Below, one piece after another: positions 1-4,236 of a DNA stretch of 8,970 bases. The notes beneath the pieces are model-generated. The model made no database searches, was not told the origin of the DNA, and saw nothing but the letters and a program-made list of their open reading frames with translations. Origin of the DNA: Candidatus Glassiibacteriota bacterium (GTDB lineage Bacteria > Gemmatimonadota > Glassbacteria > GWA2-58-10); assembly GCA_016934095.1 (NCBI GenBank), contig JAFGTO010000041.1, forward strand, positions 1 to 8,970, in the 5' to 3' direction. Both the position numbers and the translations under genes were made by a program. The first letter of the stretch is position 1. Each line of letters opens with the position of its first letter.

Positions 1-20
1 ACCCGTTCCTTATATTTTTA

Positions 21-49
21 TTGACATATCCGGCAGGAAGCAGTAGATT
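21..49 (+). promoter_or_regulatory. Candidate housekeeping sigma promoter, distal, upstream of the ECF sigma gene
   Basis: TTGACA at 21-26 is a perfect -35 match. It is followed after 17 nt by TAGATT at 44-49, which matches the -10 consensus at 4 of 6 positions. It lies about 155 nt upstream of the sigma factor start, in AT-rich DNA where chance matches are common. Other TTGAC motifs at 89 and 121 have no convincing -10 at proper spacing. It is only a possible basal promoter. Confidence 0.3.
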
Positions 50-68
50 TCAATTTATACAATTTTGT

Positions 69-80
69 CCAGTTAACTGG
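69..80. repeat. Perfect 12-bp palindrome, possible operator
   Basis: CCAGTTAACTGG reads identically on both strands. It sits 30 nt upstream of the candidate ECF -35 element at 110 and between the two promoter candidates. A site of this symmetry could bind a dimeric regulator, but no regulator can be named from the window. It has no loop, so it is not a hairpin signal. Confidence 0.4.
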
Positions 81-109
81 CTTTAATGTTGACATTTATG
101 TCTTTTATC

Positions 110-138
110 GGAACTTTTAATTGACTTTTTTGTATAGT
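110..138 (+). promoter_or_regulatory. Candidate ECF-type (autoregulatory) promoter of the sigma/anti-sigma pair
   Basis: GGAACTT at 110-116 equals the classical -35 element of RpoE-like ECF sigma factors. After a 16-nt spacer comes TATAGT at 133-138 in the -10 position. Transcription would start near 145, leaving a leader of about 60 nt before the ATG at 206. ECF genes are often autoregulated, so the position fits. The -10 looks more like a housekeeping element than the usual ECF TCTGA/GTC type, so the site could be composite or coincidental. Confidence 0.4.
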
Positions 139-205
139 TTATTAGTCGGATTTAAGTAACCCGCAAGCTTAAAATAACGTTCAACCTTTTAGCCAGAGCC
201 GGCAG

Positions 206-826
206 ATGGCCAAACCCAAACTATACCTGGACGTACCCGATGAAGAGCTGATGCTGGAGCTGCAGCAGGGTCGTGACGAGGCATTCAACGAGATAGTCAG
301 CCGCTACAAAGACTATTCCGTGAGGTTCTGCTACCGCTTCGTACGGGATTTCGAGCTGGCAGAGGATATTTCCCAGGAAGGGTTCATCCGTCTTTACAAG
401 TTCCGCTACAAATACAAAATAACGGCCAAGTTCATCACCTTGCTGTCAAAAATCCTGATGAACCTTTGCCTGGATGAGTTTCGCAAGCGGAAATCATACA
501 CCACTCTGGAAATCGATGCCATGCCCGAGACAGGCATGGACAAGATTAACGTACACAACCTGCTGGGCGATGATAAAAGCCCGGACCCCGAGCAGGAATA
601 CTTTAACAAGGAGCTGGGCGAGAAAATCAAGCAGACCCTGAACACCCTCTCGCCTCGCTACCGTACCGTGCTGATCCTGCGCCTGTTTCACGGTTACAGT
701 TACAAAGAGATCGCTGAAATCATGGGAGCCTCGCTGAACGAGGTCAAAATCTGGATACACCGAGCCCGCAACCAGATGAAAGACAAGTTTTCAAACCATC
801 TGAAAACGGTGCAGAAAAAATGGTAG
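206..826 (+). CDS. RNA polymerase sigma factor, ECF (sigma-70) family
   Basis: This is an alternative sigma factor that would direct core RNA polymerase to a small stress or envelope regulon. The 206-aa product has only sigma regions 2 and 4, as ECF factors do. Region 2 spans about residues 25-95, with the core-binding segment around AEDISQEGFIRLYK (52-65) and the end CLDEFRKRK (88-96). The acidic linker covers roughly 100-135. Region 4 spans about 137-192, with LSPRYRTVLILR (148-159) and a helix-turn-helix around YSYKEIAEIMGAS (164-176). The usual Trp of the region 2 'FxTWLYRI' block is replaced (FITLLSKI). The ATG at 206 leaves a normal N-terminus (DEELMLELQQG at 12-22), though the Shine-Dalgarno is weak. 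The stop overlaps the next start by 7 nt (ATGGTAG), a common sign of coupling with a cognate anti-sigma. The ECF subgroup and regulon cannot be read from here. Confidence 0.93.
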   Translation: MAKPKLYLDVPDEELMLELQQGRDEAFNEIVSRYKDYSVRFCYRFVRDFELAEDISQEGFIRLYKFRYKYKITAKFITLLSKILMNLCLDEFRKRKSYTTLEIDAMPETGMDKINVHNLLGDDKSPDPEQEYFNKELGEKIKQTLNTLSPRYRTVLILRLFHGYSYKEIAEIMGASLNEVKIWIHRARNQMKDKFSNHLKTVQKKW

Positions 827-1239
827 ACAGAGCCAAGGTGCTCGCTCAAATCAGTGCGCTTCTCGACAACGAACTGCCCGAGGAGGAGGCACTGGCCATT
901 AAAAAGCACCTCTTAAGCTGCCACCGGTGCCGCACGGAATTCGAAAAACTGAAAAAAATCGACTACCTGCTTAACGAATGGGATCGCCAGGCCACCGAGC
1001 TGATTAAGACCTCCAACTCTTATCAAGACAGGCTCTGCTTGCGTATCCGCTCTATAAGAAACAACTCCGTGCCTTCCCGCCGCCACCAGAATAACACCGA
1101 CCCCACAGTGGCAAAACTCAAAACAGCGAACCATGTCCCGTTCGTCAGTCATTCTGCGGCGCATTCCTCACGGTTCGATCCCGCATGCAGTCCCTGGGAG
1201 CTGATGATAGAGATACCCAGCCTGGCTGTCCACCTCTGA
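820..1239 (+). CDS. Putative zinc-finger anti-sigma factor, short and apparently soluble
   Basis: This is probably the cognate anti-sigma factor of the upstream ECF gene, whose 3' end it overlaps by 7 nt. The 139-aa product has an N-terminal helix rich in acidic residues (LLDNELPEEEA, 14-24). It then has the Hx3CxxC signature of zinc-binding anti-sigma domains, H30, C34 and C37 in KKHLLSCHRC. Family knowledge: this domain wraps the sigma factor and blocks core binding, sometimes with redox-sensitive zinc release. Many relatives have a membrane helix and a periplasmic sensor domain after the ZAS domain. Here nothing hydrophobic of membrane length follows. The rest, about 60-139, is polar, rich in Ser/Arg/His and low in recognisable structure, ending in a mildly hydrophobic tail. 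It may be a soluble anti-sigma, or a shortened one whose C-terminus has decayed. The N-terminal domain assignment is good; the C-terminal function is unknown. Confidence 0.75.
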   Translation: MVDRAKVLAQISALLDNELPEEEALAIKKHLLSCHRCRTEFEKLKKIDYLLNEWDRQATELIKTSNSYQDRLCLRIRSIRNNSVPSRRHQNNTDPTVAKLKTANHVPFVSHSAAHSSRFDPACSPWELMIEIPSLAVHL

Positions 1240-1317
1240 AATCCCTTGCTGCAGGCCTGCCCGGACAACCGGGAGCCGGCGTTTCCCTCCCTCTTAGTCT
1301 CGACACTGCTGTGGCCT

Positions 1318-1339
1318 GTGGCTGCCCAGCCGCCTTTTT
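1318..1339 (+). terminator. Candidate Rho-independent terminator after the anti-sigma gene
   Basis: GTGGCT (1318-1323) can pair with AGCCGC (1328-1333), including one G-T wobble, around a GCCC loop. The stem is followed by C and then five T residues (1335-1339). It lies 79 nt downstream of the anti-sigma stop and directly before the left inverted repeat of the mobile-element-like segment. The stem is short, so efficiency is uncertain. Confidence 0.42.
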
Positions 1340-1343
1340 CACA

Positions 1344-1362
1344 TATAGTGGTTGTCAAAATA
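1344..1362 (+). repeat. Left terminal inverted repeat of the MITE-like element
   Basis: TATAGTGGTTGTCAAAATA matches the reverse complement of 1835-1853 at 18 of 19 positions. The single mismatch is G at 1354 against C in the other arm read on the same strand. It begins five nt after the T-run of the candidate terminator. Confidence 0.8.
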
Positions 1363-1422
1363 ATTTTCTGTTTGTAGTGGGGCTGCGAACTTACAGGCTC
1401 ATAAAACCGCTTCAGCCATAAT

Positions 1423-1452
1423 TTCTTGTTCTTTTGGGAACAAGAACCAAAA
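1423..1452 (+). repeat. Hairpin with overlapping alternative stem inside the MITE-like element
   Basis: TTCTTGTTC (1423-1431) and GAACAAGAA (1438-1446) form a perfect 9-bp stem around TTTTGG. The loop TTTTGG (1432-1437) is in turn complementary to CCAAAA (1447-1452), directly after the stem, so a second, mutually exclusive hairpin with GAACAAGAA as its loop is possible. A complete pseudoknot looks sterically unlikely because no linker bases are left. There is no T-tract, so this is not a typical terminator. It may be a structural part of the element or a dispersed repeat of the genome. Confidence 0.55.
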
Positions 1453-1633
1453 TTCTTTACGGGCCGCAACTCCCCGGCCTTATAGGAAATTGCCGGATCA
1501 AGAGTCTACGAAGCTTCAGAACGCTCCTTTTTTGCTTGCCTGCTTTCGCCTGCAAAACTGCAGCTTAATCACTCTAGATCATCTATTCAATGTCAATCCT
1601 TTCATGGAAAACAACCGGAAGTTGCATCATAAG

Positions 1634-1650
1634 CCAAACCTGCGGTTTGG
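1634..1650 (+). repeat. Short perfect hairpin inside the MITE-like element
   Basis: CCAAACC (1634-1640) and GGTTTGG (1644-1650) form a perfect 7-bp stem around a TGC loop. No T-run follows. It is near the middle-right of the segment bounded by the terminal repeats. Function is unknown. Confidence 0.5.
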
Positions 1651-1834
1651 GCGGGCTGCAAGAAGGCATGACCTGTGTTCCTCTTTTCAGCCAAGCTTAA
1701 ATGGGATTTCTTTTTACAGAGCGCTCGTATCCTGCCTCCGTAGCGGCCCTGTTGCTGCCCCGCAGCCACCCCTTAAACCAATGATCTGTTGCGAGAACTG
1801 ACCTGTATCCAACGTAACAATTTAAAAGGAATGG

Positions 1835-1853
1835 TATTTTGAGAACCACTATA
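1835..1853 (-). repeat. Right terminal inverted repeat of the MITE-like element
   Basis: TATTTTGAGAACCACTATA is the inverted partner of 1344-1362 (18 of 19 positions). The terminal TA at 1852-1853 may be one copy of a TA target duplication, the other being 1344-1345. Confidence 0.8.
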
Positions 1854-2104
1854 ATTCAATACGAAAAAACTTTTGATAATCGCTCTAGACCTCCGGAAAG
1901 CGGTTCCCATGTCCCGGCCTGTCATTTATGTCGTTGAAATAAAGGCACTTAAACGGAACGGACAAGACAGATCATTTCTGTCAACTGCACCCCGCCCCCT
2001 GCCTCCCTTTAAAATGCCGCCTGAAGTAAAAAGCTTAACAGATTAAACATCTTCGGATTATCCTGCGGACTTAAATAAAAATCTTAAAAAAATTTGTTTT
2101 TTAC
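1854..2104. other. Non-coding stretch between the MITE-like element and the mraZ promoter
   Basis: No convincing gene or RNA is visible. There is a small inverted repeat, GACAGA (1966-1971) and TCTGTC (1977-1982), with a 5-nt spacer. The 3' end, about 2072-2103, is a run of A and T tracts directly upstream of the mraZ -35. It could act as an UP element for the RNA polymerase alpha subunit. Much of this stretch is richer in A+T than the dcw genes that follow. Confidence 0.4.
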
Positions 2105-2132
2105 TTGACAAGCCTTTTTTCTCCTTTATATT
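2105..2132 (+). promoter_or_regulatory. Housekeeping sigma promoter of the mraZ-led dcw operon
   Basis: TTGACA (2105-2110, perfect -35), a 16-nt spacer and TATATT (2127-2132, 5 of 6 to consensus) form a strong sigma-70/sigma-A promoter. It is preceded by A/T tracts. Transcription would start about 2139-2141, inside the MraZ-box-like repeats, giving an mraZ leader of about 83 nt. No other strong promoter is evident upstream of the following genes, so it likely drives the whole cluster. Confidence 0.78.
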
Positions 2133-2134
2133 GT

Positions 2135-2164
2135 AAATGGTGTCAAAAAGTGGTAAATTGTGTC
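2135..2164 (+). promoter_or_regulatory. MraZ operator: three tandem 10-bp MraZ-box-like repeats
   Basis: The three consecutive decamers AAATGGTGTC, AAAAAGTGGT and AAATTGTGTC share AAAnnGTG in exact 10-bp register. The middle one contains AAAGTGG, the box described for MraZ in Mycoplasma. Family knowledge: MraZ binds tandem short boxes in its own promoter region as a ring-shaped oligomer, and 10-bp spacing puts each box on the same helix face. The array begins just after the -10 and covers the expected transcription start, so bound MraZ should block initiation. Confidence 0.72.
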
Positions 2165-2222
2165 AAATCAAAACCAGGCTTTGAGAACAGGCCCTTCAAG
2201 CCCATACGCAGGTCATACTCCG

Positions 2223-2657
2223 ATGAAACACTGGGGCAGAGTAAAAAACAACCTGGACTCCAAAGGCAGGGTCAGCCTGCCGGCCCGCTTTCGCCGGGAC
2301 GATGTCGAGTATTACGTGCTCAACCAGGGATTTGACGGTTGCCTGTTCCTGTTCACTCCCGAGCAGTATGAAAAAACCCTGGAGAAAATCCAGGAACGCA
2401 CCCGCAACAAAAAGACTTTGCGCCACTACATGCGGAAATGGACCATGTTCGCGACCGATATCCGGCTCGACCAGCAGGGCCGCCTGCTGATCCCGGCCGA
2501 GTTGCTGAACCTCGGGGGCCTGCAAAAGGAAGTGATTTTCCAGGGCACCAACGACCGCATCGAGCTCTGGGACCCGCAGGCCCAGGAGAAATACGTCAGT
2601 GAGATCGAGGAAAAATACTCGGTGACATTCGAGGACATCGCGGAGATTCTGGATTAA
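2223..2657 (+). CDS. mraZ: Transcriptional regulator MraZ
   Basis: MraZ is a DNA-binding regulator at the head of dcw clusters and normally represses its own operon. The 144-aa product has the two SpoVT/AbrB-like halves of the family, each with the DxxxR signature: LDSKGR with D12 and R16, and LDQQGR with D83 and R87. The C-terminal part includes VIFQGTNDRIELWD, as in homologues that end in 'xxELWD'. I chose the ATG at 2223 because the product MKHWGRVKNNLDSKGR then lines up with the usual MraZ N-terminus (about 10 residues before the first DxxxR). An in-frame GTG at 2160 would add 21 residues with no family similarity and would lie inside the operator repeats. The ribosome site is weak (CAGG at 2209-2212). 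The operator upstream supports autoregulation. Confidence 0.95.
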   Translation: MKHWGRVKNNLDSKGRVSLPARFRRDDVEYYVLNQGFDGCLFLFTPEQYEKTLEKIQERTRNKKTLRHYMRKWTMFATDIRLDQQGRLLIPAELLNLGGLQKEVIFQGTNDRIELWDPQAQEKYVSEIEEKYSVTFEDIAEILD

Positions 2658-2780
2658 ATCCGCCGTCTAAATATTTGCCGTATCTGTTGTTCTGCTGAAT
2701 AAACCTATATTTGACAACAACCTGAAACCTGGTGTTCGGCACTGCCGGCACTACCCGAGACAGCAAGCTGTTACCCGGCT

Positions 2781-3716
2781 ATGGGCAACCACTCATCCTT
2801 TCACAGGCCGGTACTGCTGGAGGAAACGATCTCGCTCCTCAGGCCTCGCTCTTCCGGGAGATACCTGGATGGCACTGTCGGCGGCGGCGGACACGCCCGG
2901 GCCCTGCTTGAAGCATCCTCTCCGGGGGGACGTCTCTGGGGGCTGGACCGCGACCCGGAGGCGATCGAGGAGACATCCGCTGTGCTTAAGCCTTTCGCAA
3001 ATCGGTCGAAACTGTTCCAGGCCAATTTCCGGCACGCCCGGGAGCTCCTGCCGGGGCTGGCGTTAGATGGAATCCTCCTCGACCTGGGAGTCAGCTCATA
3101 CCAGTTGGATACCACCTCTAGGGGATTTTCCTGCGACCGCTCCGGGCCGCTGGACATGAGGATGGATACCGGCGAGCGGCTGAGTGCGGCACAGGTGCTG
3201 GAAGAAGAAGATGAGGAGGCAATCGCGGTCATTCTGCGCCGCTGCGGAGAAGAACCCTTCAGCCGCAAGATCGCCCGGGAGATTGTCGCAGTCAGGAGGC
3301 AGCAGCCAGTGCGCACCACCGGGGAGCTGGCGGAGATAGTATGCCGGGCCGTGCCGCGCAGAGCCGAGCGCAAGAGCCTGGTGCGAGTCTTCCAGGCCCT
3401 GCGCATCCAGGTAAACGATGAGATCGGCGCCCTGGAATCCGCCCTCGAATCACTGTTCGGGATGCTGGCTCCCGAGGGGCGCCTGGCGGTGATCTCCTAC
3501 CATTCCCTGGAGGACCGCCCGGTCAAGAGGTATTTCAACAGCCTGGCCGACCCCTGCACCTGTCCGCCCGACCTGCCGTTCTGCGCCTGTGGCCGGGTAC
3601 CGACAGCACGGGTGGTTACACGCAAGCCGGTCAAGCCGGCGCCTGAAGAAATCGAGACCAACCCGCGCAGCCGCTCGGCGAAACTGCGCGTGCTGGAAAA
3701 ACTGGCCGTGAGCTGA
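2781..3716 (+). CDS. rsmH: 16S rRNA (cytosine(1402)-N(4))-methyltransferase RsmH
   Basis: RsmH (formerly MraW) methylates N4 of C1402 in the 16S rRNA decoding centre, using S-adenosylmethionine, in the cytoplasm. The 311-aa length is typical. Visible motifs, in order: HRPVLLEE (8-15) at the start; the SAM-binding glycine loop YLDGTVGGGGHA (28-39); the acidic ligand in GLDRDPEAI (54-62); DGILLDLGVSS (96-106); GFSCDRSGPLDMRMD (115-129); and near the C-terminus VFQALRIQVNDE, ISYHSLEDRPVKRYF, a Cys-rich stretch and NPRSRSAKLR. Only the family's own N-terminal HxPVLL motif precedes the domain, so the ATG at 2781 is well placed, although no clear Shine-Dalgarno is seen. The 123-nt gap after mraZ is longer than usual for this gene pair, but no strong promoter is seen in it. 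Confidence 0.97.
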   Translation: MGNHSSFHRPVLLEETISLLRPRSSGRYLDGTVGGGGHARALLEASSPGGRLWGLDRDPEAIEETSAVLKPFANRSKLFQANFRHARELLPGLALDGILLDLGVSSYQLDTTSRGFSCDRSGPLDMRMDTGERLSAAQVLEEEDEEAIAVILRRCGEEPFSRKIAREIVAVRRQQPVRTTGELAEIVCRAVPRRAERKSLVRVFQALRIQVNDEIGALESALESLFGMLAPEGRLAVISYHSLEDRPVKRYFNSLADPCTCPPDLPFCACGRVPTARVVTRKPVKPAPEEIETNPRSRSAKLRVLEKLAVS

Positions 3717-3810
3717 TGTCGGCGCAATGGATAATCTGCGTAAACCCGGTGAAACCCGCGCGATGACGGGAGAAGCCTCTAGATAAAAAACGCCAGGTCC
3801 CGGTGCCCGG

Positions 3811-3833
3811 GCTTCCGCCCCCAGGGGCGAAGG
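3811..3833 (+). promoter_or_regulatory. Ribosome binding site of ftsL within a possible hairpin
   Basis: GGGGCGAAGG at 3824-3833, nine nt before the ATG at 3843, is the likely Shine-Dalgarno. The same bases can pair with the upstream C-rich stretch: CGCCC (3816-3820) with GGGCG (3825-3829), then CTT (3812-3814) with AAG (3830-3832) past a one-base bulge. The fold would hide the ribosome site. Whether it forms or matters is unknown. Confidence 0.35.
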
Positions 3834-3842
3834 TGTCGAACG

Positions 3843-4211
3843 ATGAACCCTTATGTCAGTGCCTATAAGAAAAACTCAGCTGTCAGGCAGACCCGCATCC
3901 GCCGCGACCGCTTCTCGGCTGCGATAACCCTGGTGTTCCTGGCCCTGACAGTTTCCTTTTTCCTGGTCTACAAGCGGACGCTGGGCCAGCAACTGGTGTA
4001 CCAGGTCCAGCAGATGCACTCAATACATGATGACTTGATTACCGAGAACTCGGTATTACTGGCCCAGAAACAAGCCTATCTCTCCAGGGAAAGGATCACC
4101 GCCTACGCCCGTGAGAGGCTCGGCCTGGATTTCCCCGCTGCCGAGAGGATACGCTGGGTCAAATTGGAGGCCGCCGCGGATCAAGGGTCGTCCGGTGCGG
4201 CTTCGCCCTGA
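3843..4211 (+). CDS. ftsL: FtsL-like cell division protein (FtsL/DivIC family)
   Basis: This is a small bitopic membrane protein of the divisome. FtsL works with FtsB/DivIC and FtsQ/DivIB to recruit and activate the septal synthase FtsW-FtsI. The 122-aa product has a basic cytoplasmic N-terminus (KK, RIRRDR; 9-23) and one hydrophobic segment at about 24-43. A predicted coiled coil covers about 46-82, followed by ARERLGLDFP (88-97) and RIRWVKL, which resembles the conserved end of FtsL/FtsB proteins. Sequence identity in this family is low, so the name rests on architecture and position directly before ftsI. The tail after about 107 is Ala/Gly/Ser-rich. The start ATG has the ribosome site GGCGAAGG nine nt upstream. 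A 126-nt gap separates it from rsmH. Confidence 0.82.
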   Translation: MNPYVSAYKKNSAVRQTRIRRDRFSAAITLVFLALTVSFFLVYKRTLGQQLVYQVQQMHSIHDDLITENSVLLAQKQAYLSRERITAYARERLGLDFPAAERIRWVKLEAAADQGSSGAASP

Positions 4212-4236
4212 TCGAACTGTCAAGAATGAGGTCAGC

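Larger units (their letters stand above)
1344..1853. mobile_element. MITE-like non-autonomous element with 19-bp terminal inverted repeats
   Basis: The segment is bounded by TATAGTGGTTGTCAAAATA (1344-1362) and TATTTTGAGAACCACTATA (1835-1853). These are inverted copies of each other with 18 of 19 positions matching. The outer TA of each arm can be read as a duplicated TA target, leaving a 506-bp element (1346-1851) that starts TAGTGG and ends CCACTA. TA targets are typical of IS630/Tc1-mariner type transposases, so that family is a reasonable guess only. The interior shows no transposase. The longest open frames in it (for example 1490-1801) have compositions unlike proteins and no recognisable motif. 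It contains two hairpins (1423-1446 and 1634-1650). Homology stops sharply at both arms, outward and inward, as expected for terminal repeats. The element occupies more than half of the gap between the sigma pair and mraZ. Confidence 0.68.

Noticed and set aside
1260..1273. CCCGG-ACAA-CCGGG hairpin as a terminator
   Set aside because: The 5-bp stem is followed by AGCCGGCG, not a T-tract. The hairpin at 1318-1339 is the better candidate.
1149..1469. 106-codon - strand frame crossing the left inverted repeat
   Set aside because: It runs through the end of the anti-sigma gene, the terminator-like hairpin and the repeat arm. There is no domain, so it is a chance frame.
1490..1801. 103-codon + strand frame inside the MITE-like element
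   Set aside because: Its composition does not look like a protein, and there is no ribosome site, no transposase motif (DDE/DDD, helix-turn-helix) and no coding-like codon use.
1955..1982. GGAAC at 1955 with TCTGTC at 1977 as a second ECF promoter
   Set aside because: The -35 core is short, no gene begins nearby, and the match is within chance for this much non-coding DNA.
2160..2222. Upstream GTG start for mraZ
   Set aside because: The 21 added residues have no family counterpart, and the GTG lies within the third operator decamer, about 20 nt from the predicted transcription start.
2711..2739. TTGACA at 2711 as a second promoter before rsmH
   Set aside because: No acceptable -10 hexamer is found 15-19 nt downstream.
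2737..2752. Tandem CGGCACT repeats before rsmH
   Set aside because: Two 7-bp copies only, with no spacing or position that points to a known site.
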